Assembly: GCA_900758475.1 (NCBI GenBank)
Contig: CAAERQ010000026.1
Coordinates: 1 to 31,211 of the forward strand
Source of the DNA: an uncultured Collinsella sp.
GTDB taxonomy: Bacteria > Actinomycetota > Coriobacteriia > Coriobacteriales > Coriobacteriaceae
Direction: 5' to 3'
Length of the DNA stretch: 31,211 bases
A program made the position numbers and the translations under genes. Numbering within the stretch: the stretch's first letter is position 1; every line of letters begins with the position of its first letter. Shown here piece by piece: positions 15,841 to 23,558 of the stretch. A model generated the notes under the pieces. That model made no database searches and was not told where the DNA came from. It worked only from the letters and a program-made list of their open reading frames with translations.

Positions 15841-15905
15841 CGGGTTCCGGACTGCGGACGTGCCATATGCGGCACGATTCAGCGGTCTGGAGCCCGTTTT
15901 GTTAT
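15841..15905 (+). terminator. Intrinsic terminator after argD
   Basis: CGGGTTCCGGAC at 15841-15852 pairs with GTCTGGAGCCCG near 15885-15896 (10 of 12, the remainder G-U-compatible), with an inner GTGCC...GGCAC hairpin. TTTTGTT follows directly. It lies 25 bases after the argD stop codon. Confidence 0.75.
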
Positions 15906-15931
15906 CGATTTACCATGGCTGGGATAGGCCG

Positions 15932-16149
15932 TGTGCAAAAAGTGGCAAATATGAGTACGGGCACTAACTTCGTAACATATAAATTAGGCGTTTTTAGATG
16001 AGTTGGGCCACATATGTCCAGTTTTGCAGTAACTAAATTGGCTTAACTGGACTATCAGTCGTCGTTCTAATGTCGGATTTGCCTTTTATGACTTCGAAAA
16101 CGCTGCTACCAAAAAGGTAGCAGTACTCATATTTGGCATTTTTTGCACA
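15932..16149. mobile_element. MITE-like element with 27-bp terminal inverted repeats
   Basis: The 27-base ends 15932-15958 and 16123-16149 are inverted copies matching at 25 of 27 positions. The roughly 164 bases between are AT-rich compared with the surroundings and hold no believable gene. Just inside the right end is a GCTACC-AAAAA-GGTAGC hairpin (about 16104-16120). No target-site duplication is visible immediately outside. Called a mobile element by structure only; it could be a stationary regulatory palindrome. Confidence 0.5.
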
Positions 16150-16285
16150 TGGGTATTCGCCAAGGGTCCATTTCGCCGCCCGCTTTCGCTTCGGGCCTCC
16201 GCTCCTCGCGTGCTGCGCTGGAAAACGCTTACGCGTTTCCTCAGCTCCGCACCCTTGCGGGTTCGAATCCCTCTGCACGGGGCCC

Positions 16286-16318
16286 AAAAAGGAAAGGCCC
16301 CCATCGCTGGGAGCCTTT
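16286..16318 (-). terminator. Second copy of the tRNA-Val terminator
   Basis: An identical hairpin to the one at 16475-16507, one repeat period (189 bases) further downstream in the tRNA's direction of transcription. It could act as a backup terminator or simply be a passenger in the tandem repeat. Confidence 0.5.
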
Positions 16319-16474
16319 TCAATCAAGTGGTGGGCGATGAGGGGTGTCCGCGTGCGGCTGGCGCCGCCCGCGCCCCGCTTCGTCGCTTCGCTCCTCGCGT
16401 GCTGCGCCGGAAAACGCTTACGCGTTTCCTCAGCTCCGCACCCTTGCGGGTTTGAATCCCTCTGCACTGGGCCC

Positions 16475-16507
16475 AAAAAGGAAAGGCCCCCATCGCTGGG
16501 AGCCTTT
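16475..16507 (-). terminator. Intrinsic terminator of tRNA-Val
   Basis: Read on the minus strand, AAAGGC-T-CCC and GGGG-GCCTTT pair around AGCGAT, followed by CCTTTTT. It begins 10 bases after the encoded CCA of tRNA-Val. Confidence 0.75.
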
Positions 16508-16516
16508 TCAATCAAG

Positions 16517-16592
16517 TGGTGGGCGATGAGGGATTCGAACCCCCAGCCTTGTGCGTGTAAAGCACCTGCGCTAACCGTTGCGCCAATCGCCC
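16517..16592 (-). tRNA. tRNA-Val (anticodon TAC)
   Basis: On the minus strand the acceptor GGGCGAT (plus-strand 16586-16592) pairs with ATCGCCC (16521-16527), followed by A and an encoded CCA. The D arm is GCGC...GCGC, the anticodon loop TTTACAC gives TAC, and the T arm is GGGGGTTCGAATCCCTC-like. The anticodon stem has four good pairs and a mismatch at the outer (27-43) position. The last 16 bases are duplicated 189 bases downstream. Confidence 0.95.
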
Positions 16593-16602
16593 GCAGGGAT
16601 TG

Positions 16603-16631
16603 AGTATAGCGGAAACCCCGTGCTGTTCACC
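16603..16631 (-). promoter_or_regulatory. Possible tRNA-Val promoter
   Basis: On the minus strand TATACT (plus 16603-16608) lies about 11 bases before the tRNA 5' end, with a TGAACA-like -35 about 16 bases further upstream. The -10 is good and the -35 is weak. It sits between asnB and the tRNA. Confidence 0.45.
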
Positions 16632-16649
16632 GCTAATTCATAACGAAAC

Positions 16650-18518
16650 TTACGCGGCGACTTCGGCGCCCTTGTCCTCGTCGATAAAGAAGCGCTTGTA
16701 CCAGATGAGGAACGTCAACGTGGTATAGATCTTGCGCTGGTTGAGCGCGCGACCCTCAAAGTGATCGTCAAGCAGTTTCATGAGCGCATCGGTGTCAAAG
16801 AAATCGGCAGCCCACGGTGCGGTGAAGTATTCCTTTACGTAGTCGTAGTACTTTTGCTCGCGCAGCCAGAACTTGACCGGTACGGGGAAGCCCACCTTCT
16901 TGCGCGTTGCCCACTCGTCGGGCAGCGTGCGGTTGGCAGCGTGACGCAGAACGAGCTTGCAGCCTTCTTCGTTAACACGGTAGTTGGCGGGAATGTGCTC
17001 GGCAAACTCCATGACCTTCTTGTCCAGGAACGGGACGCGAAGCTCCAGAGAATGCGCCATGCACATCTTGTCTGCCTTGAGCAGGATGTCGCCCGGCAGC
17101 CACATGTTCATATCCAGATACTGTTTCTTGGAAAGCTCGCAGCAGTTGGGAACTTGCTTGTAGTACTCGGCGCACATCTCCGCGGCGTTCTTGCCAGTGT
17201 CATAAGCGGGCTTGAGCACCTCGTCGACCTCGGAGGGATCGAACACCTTTGCCTGACCCACATACCAGCGCTCGGGAACCTCGGCGCATTTCGTCAGGAA
17301 GTTGTGGCCCTTAAAGTAGGGGAGATGCTGAACGAGCGAGCCCAGGGCGCGACGTACGCCGAGCGGCACGCGCTTCTTAAAGGAGCGCATCTCGGGGGTG
17401 TCCTCGTACCACTCGTAGCCGGCAAACAGCTCGTCGGCACCCTCGCCCGAAAGGACGACGGTGACCTCCTCGGAAGCCATCTGCGCCAGATAGTACAGCG
17501 GCACGCTGGACAGGTTCGATTGCGGCTCGTCCATGTGATACTGGATATCGGGCAGTGCATCGAAGAACTCGTCGGCGGTAATCATCTTACGCACGTTCTT
17601 GATGCCCAGCTTGTCGGAAAGCTCGGCAGCGTAGTTGGTCTCGTTGAAGTTCTTGTAATCAAAGCCGACAGAATACGTGGTGTCGGGCATGAGACAGGCG
17701 GCAATGTAGCTGGAGTCCACGCCGCCAGAAAGGAACGAGCCCACCTTAACATCGGCGATTCGGTGTGCAGCGACGCTTTCGTGCACGACCTTGTCGCACT
17801 CGTCCACGTACTCCTCGAAGGTCTTGGAGTTGTCGTCGGTGAAGTCACAGCTCCAGTAACGCTTGATGTCCATGGTGTTGGTCGTCAGGTCATATGTAAA
17901 GCAATGCGCCGGGGCAAGCTTGAACACGCCCCTAAAGAAGGTCTCCTCCGTGGCGGGGAATTGCAGCGTCAGGTAGGGGCGCAGCGCGTCGTGGTTGACA
18001 GCCTTCTCAAACTTGGGATGGTCCAGGAAGCTCTTGATCTCGGAGCCAAACAGCAGCGAGCCATCGGATGCCTGGTAGTAATAAAACGGCTTGATACCAA
18101 AGATGTCGCGAGCGCCAAAGAGTTTGTTCTTGTTCTGGTCGTGAATCACGAACGCGTACATGCCGCGCAGGCGGTTGACCAGGTCCTCGCCCCACTCCTC
18201 GTAACCATGCACCAGGACCTCGGTATCGGCGTTGCAGTGGAAGGCGTAGCCGGCTGCCTCCAGCTCGGCGCGAAGCTCCTGGAAGTTGTAGATCTCTCCG
18301 TTGAAGACAATCGTGACCTTGCCGTCGTCGCTCGACATGGGCTGAGCTCCAGCTTCGGAAAGATCGAGAATCGAAAGACGACGGAAGCCAAGGGCAACGT
18401 TGTCAACGATATGCTGGCCGCCCATATCGGGACCACGGTGGATGATGCGATTCATCATGGCCGTGAGAACCAGCTCACTCTGTTCATCTGTACCGGTAAA
18501 ACCGACAAAACCGCACAT
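16650..18518 (-). CDS. asnB: Asparagine synthetase (glutamine-hydrolysing)
   Basis: 622 residues in two domains. The N-terminal class II glutaminase begins Met-Cys-Gly-Phe; Cys2 becomes the nucleophile after Met removal, with 'NRIIHRGPD' and 'FNGEIYNF' completing the site. The C-terminal synthetase carries the ATP-pyrophosphatase loop SGGVDSS and 'VVLSGEGADELFAGY', which forms the beta-aspartyl-AMP intermediate. Ammonia from glutamine is channelled to aspartate. The start at 18518 is fixed by the need for Cys2 and by AAAGGATC upstream; the 45-codon upstream extension is rejected. Length is within the AsnB range. Some relatives amidate cell-wall or other substrates, but the close match to ordinary AsnB favours asparagine. 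Confidence 0.94.
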   Translation of the reverse strand: MCGFVGFTGTDEQSELVLTAMMNRIIHRGPDMGGQHIVDNVALGFRRLSILDLSEAGAQPMSSDDGKVTIVFNGEIYNFQELRAELEAAGYAFHCNADTEVLVHGYEEWGEDLVNRLRGMYAFVIHDQNKNKLFGARDIFGIKPFYYYQASDGSLLFGSEIKSFLDHPKFEKAVNHDALRPYLTLQFPATEETFFRGVFKLAPAHCFTYDLTTNTMDIKRYWSCDFTDDNSKTFEEYVDECDKVVHESVAAHRIADVKVGSFLSGGVDSSYIAACLMPDTTYSVGFDYKNFNETNYAAELSDKLGIKNVRKMITADEFFDALPDIQYHMDEPQSNLSSVPLYYLAQMASEEVTVVLSGEGADELFAGYEWYEDTPEMRSFKKRVPLGVRRALGSLVQHLPYFKGHNFLTKCAEVPERWYVGQAKVFDPSEVDEVLKPAYDTGKNAAEMCAEYYKQVPNCCELSKKQYLDMNMWLPGDILLKADKMCMAHSLELRVPFLDKKVMEFAEHIPANYRVNEEGCKLVLRHAANRTLPDEWATRKKVGFPVPVKFWLREQKYYDYVKEYFTAPWAADFFDTDALMKLLDDHFEGRALNQRKIYTTLTFLIWYKRFFIDEDKGAEVAA

Positions 18519-18550
18519 GCAAGATCCTTTCTGCTGACGGCTCAGGTGTA

Positions 18551-18571
18551 CTGCCGCAAGGATTGCGGCAG
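18551..18571 (-). promoter_or_regulatory. Hairpin in the asnB leader
   Basis: CTGCCGCAA and TTGCGGCAG pair perfectly around a 3-base loop. It lies about 32 bases before the asnB start codon on the minus strand and is not followed by T residues, so it is not a terminator. A regulatory or mRNA-stability role is speculative. Confidence 0.35.
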
Positions 18572-18643
18572 CTGATGTCAAATAATCTTTACTATCATGC
18601 CAATCTTTTGTTTCGTGATAGGGCATAAGCGCCGAGCGAACCG

Positions 18644-18688
18644 AAAAAACCACGGCCCGATCTTCAGATGAAGCGGCGGGTCGTGGTT
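18644..18688 (-). terminator. Intrinsic terminator of the ABC transporter gene
   Basis: On the minus strand AACCACGACCCG pairs with CGGGCCGTGGTT (one internal mismatch), with an inner CTTC...GAAG pairing, and TTTTTT follows. It lies just after the transporter stop at 18710 and separates that gene from asnB. Confidence 0.85.
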
Positions 18689-18709
18689 GTGAACGCTATG
18701 TATGAGCGG

Positions 18710-20758
18710 TTAGCGCTTGCTGCGCTCGGCGAGACGGTGCTCCACCTTGGTGACGATGTGGATGAGCGGAATCGTCACGACCAGATAATAAAGTGCGGCG
18801 CAAATGTAGGGCGTAATGTTGCCCGTGGTGGCCGTGAGGTTTTTGGAGAACAGCATGAGCTCCATGACACCAACGCTCGAAAGCAGCGACGTGTCCTTGT
18901 ACAGCATAACGAACTCGCTGGTCATAGTCGGTATAACGTAACGTACAGCCTGCGGGACCACGATGCGCGACATAACTTGGGACCAAGTCATGCCAAGCGA
19001 GTAGGCAGCTTCCGCTTGACCATGCGGTACGCTCTCGATGCCGGCACGGAAAATCTCGGCAAGATAGGCCGAGCAGTTGATGGCGAGCACGCCAACGCCG
19101 AGCGGCAGATTGGGCACGTTGAGACCGATCATAGGGAACCCAAAGAACGCAATGTAGATCTGCAGGAAGAGCGGGGTTCCGCGCAGGACGTTGATGTATG
19201 TCACGGCGATGCCGCGCAGCATACGACTATGACTGATTTTCATAAAGGCAAACAGCAAGCCGATGGGGATGGCGAGCGGAAAACCGATGGCGGTCACGGC
19301 AAGTGCTATGCCCCAGCCCTTAAAGAGCGAGGCGATTGAGGTGACGATAATCTGCGGCTTGCAGAACATGCCCAAAAACGGGTTGGAGTTCCATGCGGCA
19401 ACCCAAGGCTGGGCATCGAGCCAGGCGACGATTTCTTGCACCATGGTGCTCTCCGAGACGCTGATGGTGGGGCTCTCGGGAAGATCTCGCTTGTCGCCGT
19501 CGGTGACATAGCTGCCGGTGACGGCATAGGCACCCGCGTTGCTCGGGAATACGACGTCGGGGACGACAACGCGAATCTGCGAGCCGGCAGCGACGGGATC
19601 GGCGAACTTGATGACGAGCTTTGAGCCGTCCAGCGAGCACGATGCCTTGACACCCGTCTGGTTCAGTCCGTCGAGCAGCGTGACCTTAACATCGGTGCTT
19701 TCAAATGACCCGCCTTCGGGCAGCTCAAGCTCAATTTGCGAAACGTCGCCCTCGTCGCTACCCGTTGTCGCTTCCCAGGTCAGGCGGGTTGCGATGCCGC
19801 CGAGCACGCCGTTGCCGCCGTCTTCGTTTGACTTGGCGGTCGCCGAGGTGACGGCGAGTGAAGCGCCCGTCGCGTCGTCTGGGCTCGAGGCATCCTCGTT
19901 ATCGGACCCGCTCGTGGGTGCCATGCCAAACCACTTCTCGTACAGTTTGTCATAGGCGCCGGAGCTCTTGATCTTGGCAAGGGCATCGTTGATGGCCTGT
20001 GTCAGCTCGGGGTTGTCTTTAGAGACGGCAATGCCAAACTGCTCGCCCGTCGGAACCTCTTTGATGATCTCCATACCGGTAAAGGAGTTCGAAACCATCC
20101 ACTGCTCAACGGGAAGATCGCATACGACCGCCTGGCACTGACTACTCATGACGGCGGTGAAGGCTGCCGTCCAGTCGTCAAAGTTGACGGTGGTTGCCTG
20201 CGGCGGGTTCTCGATTGCCCACTCCTCGGATGTGGTGCCCGACTGCACGGCAATTTTGACGCCCGGTGCGTTGAGGCTGTCGACCGTGTTGTATCCAGTG
20301 TTCTTTGCAACTGCGACGCCCTGGTTAGAGTCGATATAGGGGTCGGTGAAGTCGACCTCTTTCTTGCGCTCATCGGTAATCGTGATGTTACATGCGCCGA
20401 CATCGGTCTTTACACCCTGCTTGACCATGGGGATAATGCCGTCGAACTTTTGCGCCGGCAAGTAGTTGAGCTCCAGACCGAGTTCGTCTGCGATCATGCC
20501 CATGAGTTCGTAGGTAAAGCCCTGGTCTTCGCCGGAATCGTTGACGTATTCAAACGGGGGTGTGGCCAAGTCACTTGCGACGGTGAACTTGCCATTCTCG
20601 ACGAGTGTGTAGGTGCTCGAGGCGTTCTGGGAGGACGAACAGCCGCTCGCGCCGATGGTGGTGGCAAGGGCCACAACGATCGTCGCGAAGGCGCAGACGA
20701 TGCGCCGGGTCAACTGGACATGTGCCGAGTGGTGGCGACGTTCGAAGTGTCGTTTCAT
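18710..20758 (-). CDS. Amino-acid ABC transporter: fused substrate-binding lipoprotein and permease
   Basis: 682 residues in four parts. Residues 1-40: basic start, hydrophobic segment and lipobox ending ASGC, with Cys40 the likely lipidated residue. About 45-278: a polar-amino-acid binding domain (GlnH/ArtJ-like; 'FDGIIPMVKQG', 'ACNITITDERKKEVDFTDPY'). About 315-435: a Ser/Gly/Asp-rich linker plus beta-rich domain not usually found in such proteins. About 470-682: an ABC permease with about five helices and the coupling motif RAGIESVPHGQAEAAYSLGM at 571-590. Binding protein-permease fusions are known for glutamine-type importers; the beta domain between them is unusual. No ATPase gene lies beside it in the window. 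Start 20758 is chosen for AAAGGATT upstream. Exact substrate unknown, probably glutamine or a similar polar amino acid. Confidence 0.9.
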   Translation of the reverse strand: MKRHFERRHHSAHVQLTRRIVCAFATIVVALATTIGASGCSSSQNASSTYTLVENGKFTVASDLATPPFEYVNDSGEDQGFTYELMGMIADELGLELNYLPAQKFDGIIPMVKQGVKTDVGACNITITDERKKEVDFTDPYIDSNQGVAVAKNTGYNTVDSLNAPGVKIAVQSGTTSEEWAIENPPQATTVNFDDWTAAFTAVMSSQCQAVVCDLPVEQWMVSNSFTGMEIIKEVPTGEQFGIAVSKDNPELTQAINDALAKIKSSGAYDKLYEKWFGMAPTSGSDNEDASSPDDATGASLAVTSATAKSNEDGGNGVLGGIATRLTWEATTGSDEGDVSQIELELPEGGSFESTDVKVTLLDGLNQTGVKASCSLDGSKLVIKFADPVAAGSQIRVVVPDVVFPSNAGAYAVTGSYVTDGDKRDLPESPTISVSESTMVQEIVAWLDAQPWVAAWNSNPFLGMFCKPQIIVTSIASLFKGWGIALAVTAIGFPLAIPIGLLFAFMKISHSRMLRGIAVTYINVLRGTPLFLQIYIAFFGFPMIGLNVPNLPLGVGVLAINCSAYLAEIFRAGIESVPHGQAEAAYSLGMTWSQVMSRIVVPQAVRYVIPTMTSEFVMLYKDTSLLSSVGVMELMLFSKNLTATTGNITPYICAALYYLVVTIPLIHIVTKVEHRLAERSKR

Positions 20759-21042
20759 CTGGAATCCTTTGCTTGGGCATGATGGGTCGGCATTGTGGGT
20801 CAATGAGGCGCATCAAGACATTTGGATAAAGAATAGCACCCAGATTTCCTTGTTTTTACACGGGGTGGACACTGTTGTCATTTATTGGCCCACAGCACAG
20901 TCCATGCAATTTTTTAGAAGGCTGCAGTGCGCGCAAGGCCAGGTGGCATATTAGGATGGTTGATAATACAGAATGTTTCATCGTTTCTGCCGCGGGACGT
21001 CTTTTGCCCTTTAAGGCTGAATTTAGCGAGAGAGGTCTTTGT

Positions 21043-22560
21043 ATGTCGAGTCCGACACAAGAGAAGCTAACTCTGATGCGCTATATAGAGTTGCTCGAGG
21101 AAGATGACCTTGTTGTTTCCAGACCGAGCGCTTCGTGCGACCAGCGCATTGAGTTTGCGACTGACGACTCGCGCCAGGTGCGTCCGGGCACGTTGTTTGT
21201 CTGCAAGGGCCGCGCGTTTAAGCGCGAGTACCTGCTTTCGGCAATCGCCGATGGCGCCGTGGCCTACGTTTCCGAGGTCGATTACGATGTTGATCTTCCC
21301 GCGGTGATTGTGAGTGATATTCGTCGCACGCTCGCCGTGGTGGCAGATGCCTTTTATGGGCACCCGTCGGGTAAGGTGAAGGTCTGCGCCTTTACAGGCA
21401 CCAAGGGAAAGTCGACCTGTAGCTTTTATCTGCGCGGCATTCTCGCCAACGAGGCCAAGCTTACGGGCTGTCATCGGCCCGCTCTTAATACGGGCATTGA
21501 GTTCGACGACGGCATCGAGGCAGGCCCTTCCAAGCTGACAACCCCCGAATCCTTCCTGCTGCAGTCTCGCATCGCGCATGCTGCGGAGGCGGGTGCCCCG
21601 TGGCTGGTTATGGAGGCATCGAGCCAGGGCCTCAAATACGAGCGCACGGGCAAGATCGCCTTTGAAGTCGGCGCCTTTACCAATATCGGCGAGGATCACA
21701 TTTCGCCGATTGAGCATCCGACGCTCGAGGATTACTTTGCCAGCAAGCTCAAAATCTTCTCGCAGAGCCGTTTTGCCGTGGTCAATCTCGATATGGATAA
21801 GGTCGATCGTGTGCTCGAGGCGGCATCTCGTTGCGAACGTACGGTGACGTTCTCCTTGACCGACGAGCGTGCCGACGTGTTTGCGCTGGCGATTCGTAAT
21901 GGCGACTGCGGCGTGGTGGCAACGGTGCGCACGCCCCGCTTTACGCGCGACATTGTGATTCCCACGCCGGTTAAGTTCAATGTGTCCAACGCGCTTGCCG
22001 CTATTGCCTGCGCCGAGGCCCTGGGCATTTCTGAAGAGGGTATCGTCCATGGCTTTGAGGGCGTCTTCGTTCCCGGCCGCATGGAGCTCTATCCGTCCGT
22101 ATCGGGCAAAATCTTGGGTATCGTCGATTTTGCACATAACGGCATGAGCCTCGAGACACTCCTGCGCGACTTGCGCGAGAACTATCCCGAGCGCGAGCTG
22201 GCGGTTGTATTTGGCGCTACGGGTGGTAAGGGTGTCGATCGACGCACCACGATGGGCATCGCCGCTGGCAAGTATGCCGACCGAATCGTGATTACCGAGG
22301 ATGACCCCGGCCCCGAGGATGTCGAGGATATTTGCGCCGAGATCGCGCGCAACGTTCAGGCGCAGGGAAATGATAACTGGCAAATCGTGACTGATCGCGT
22401 TGCCGCTATCGAGACTGCCGTGCGTGAGACCGTCCGTCCTGCCGTGGTCATCGTGACCGGTAAGGGCGAGGAAGAGCGTATGCTGCGCAAGAACGGACCC
22501 GAGCCTTGTGAGCGCGATGGTTCGATTCTCAAGCGCACCCTTGCGGCGTACGACGCCTAA
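21043..22560 (+). CDS. murE: MurE-like UDP-N-acetylmuramoyl-tripeptide synthetase
   Basis: 505-residue Mur ligase that should add the third stem amino acid to UDP-MurNAc-L-Ala-D-Glu using ATP. Seen: the N-terminal UDP-binding region ('TDDSRQVRPGTLFVCKG'), the P-loop GTKGKST at 119-125, 'VMEASSQGL', 'TNIGEDH', the hinge region 'NVSNALAAIACAEALG', and 'GKGEE' in the C-terminal domain. The position where meso-diaminopimelate enzymes have DNPR reads DDPG (420-423), so specificity for another diamino acid is plausible. Start ATG 21043 follows GAGAGAGG; an in-frame ATG at 20956 would add 29 residues. First gene of a co-directional envelope and RNA cluster; murI two genes later supplies D-glutamate. 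Confidence 0.88.
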   Translation: MSSPTQEKLTLMRYIELLEEDDLVVSRPSASCDQRIEFATDDSRQVRPGTLFVCKGRAFKREYLLSAIADGAVAYVSEVDYDVDLPAVIVSDIRRTLAVVADAFYGHPSGKVKVCAFTGTKGKSTCSFYLRGILANEAKLTGCHRPALNTGIEFDDGIEAGPSKLTTPESFLLQSRIAHAAEAGAPWLVMEASSQGLKYERTGKIAFEVGAFTNIGEDHISPIEHPTLEDYFASKLKIFSQSRFAVVNLDMDKVDRVLEAASRCERTVTFSLTDERADVFALAIRNGDCGVVATVRTPRFTRDIVIPTPVKFNVSNALAAIACAEALGISEEGIVHGFEGVFVPGRMELYPSVSGKILGIVDFAHNGMSLETLLRDLRENYPERELAVVFGATGGKGVDRRTTMGIAAGKYADRIVITEDDPGPEDVEDICAEIARNVQAQGNDNWQIVTDRVAAIETAVRETVRPAVVIVTGKGEEERMLRKNGPEPCERDGSILKRTLAAYDA

Positions 22561-22593
22561 GACCAGAAGCCCCTTCTACGTAATGGAGTGACC

Positions 22594-23505
22594 ATGTCCC
22601 ACAATACCCTGCCGACCGTCGCTGAGCTTTCGGGCGAGATGCGCGAGCGTCTTGCCAAGGTTAAGTACGTCTTTACCGACCTGGACGCCACGATGCTCGC
22701 ACCCGGCTCGTGCGTGCTGCGCGACAACGACGGCAACCCCTCGACCAAGCTCGTCGAGGCTGTCGTGGCACTTGCCCGCGCCGGCATCCAGGTGGTCCCC
22801 ACCTCGGGCCGCAACCGTACTATGATCCACGAGGACGCGCGCGTGCTCGGCCTCAACTCCTATATCGGCGAGATGGGCGGCCTGGTCATGTACGATCTCA
22901 AGGCCAACGATTGGGAGTATCTGACCGGCGACATGCCCTACGACCCCGCCTGCGGCCTCACACCGCATCAGGTGATCGAGCAGACCGGCGTGTGCGAGAA
23001 GATTCTCGCTCGCTGGCCGCATAAGATCGAGTACCACAACGACATGTCGACTGGCTACAAGTACCGCGAGGTCACCGTCGGCATGCGCGGCGATGTGCCC
23101 GACGACGAGGTCCAGGCCATTCTTGACGAGGCTGGCTGCGGTCTGGTCTGGGCCTGCAACGGCCATCTGACGCATCTGTCCAAGCCGACGACGCTCGAGC
23201 TCGAACGCGTCGAGGATGGCCGCGCGTTTAACATCAATCCCGCCGGCCTCAACAAGGGCGTTGCCATCGCACGTTTCTGCGAGCACCTGGGTATCGAGCG
23301 CGAGGAGACGCTGGCGCTCGGCGATTCCGAGTCCGACTTCTACATGGCTGACCACGTGGGCACGTTCTGCCTGGTCGAGAATGGTTTGACCAGCGCCGGC
23401 GCGCCCGAGTTCCTGGATGCCTGCGATAACGCCTACGTCACGCGCGGAAAGATTGTCGACGGCTGGGCGGCAACGGCAGAGCTGCTCGTCGCGGCCCGCT
23501 CGTAG
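22594..23505 (+). CDS. HAD-superfamily hydrolase (Cof-like, type IIB)
   Basis: 303-residue phosphatase-like protein. Motif I is FTDLDAT with Asp29 as nucleophile and Asp31 as acid/base, motif II is TSGR starting at Thr70, a lysine motif is in 'NPAGLNKGVAIARF', and motif IV is GDSESD. The cap between motifs II and III is of the IIB type seen in sugar phosphatases and Cof/YidA-like proteins. In most of the family Asp is followed by Gly-Thr (DLDGT), but here Ala replaces Gly. Start ATG 22594 follows TGGAGTG; the GTG two codons earlier sits within that ribosome site. It lies 33 bases after the murE-like gene and 53 before murI. The substrate is unknown. Confidence 0.88.
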   Translation: MSHNTLPTVAELSGEMRERLAKVKYVFTDLDATMLAPGSCVLRDNDGNPSTKLVEAVVALARAGIQVVPTSGRNRTMIHEDARVLGLNSYIGEMGGLVMYDLKANDWEYLTGDMPYDPACGLTPHQVIEQTGVCEKILARWPHKIEYHNDMSTGYKYREVTVGMRGDVPDDEVQAILDEAGCGLVWACNGHLTHLSKPTTLELERVEDGRAFNINPAGLNKGVAIARFCEHLGIEREETLALGDSESDFYMADHVGTFCLVENGLTSAGAPEFLDACDNAYVTRGKIVDGWAATAELLVAARS

Positions 23506-23558
23506 TGCGGTCCTATCGTTCTGAGCCATATCTTTTCGAGAGAGAATCTGGTGAGGTA

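Larger units (their letters stand above)
16201..16532. repeat. 189-bp-period tandem repeat that includes the tRNA-Val 3' end
   Basis: Bases 16201-16343 recur at 16390-16532 with about three substitutions. Each copy holds a run GCTCCTCGCGTGCTGCG, a tRNA T-arm-like word (GGGTTCGAATCCC at 16259, GGGTTTGAATCCC at 16448), a terminator-like hairpin, and a final 16 bases, TGGTGGGCGATGAGGG, that are the complement of the tRNA-Val 3' end including CCA. The intervening 46 bases are GC-rich and unlike the tRNA body. Open frames here are by-products of the repeat. Confidence 0.85.

Noticed and set aside
15926..16155. Target-site duplication around the MITE-like element
   Set aside because: The bases just outside the two ends (GGCCG and TGGGT) do not match, so no transposition footprint can be claimed.
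16201..16532. CRISPR array
   Set aside because: Only two long repeat copies with a 46-base interval, containing tRNA 3' end and terminators; no short regular repeats or cas genes.
16033..16603. Repetitive 145-160-residue open frames on both strands
   Set aside because: They are translations of the 189-bp tandem repeat, the MITE-like end and part of tRNA-Val.
16761..18575. 604-residue plus-strand open frame antisense to asnB
   Set aside because: Shadow of asnB, which shows Cys2 and the SGGVDSS loop; no ribosome site or motifs on the plus strand.
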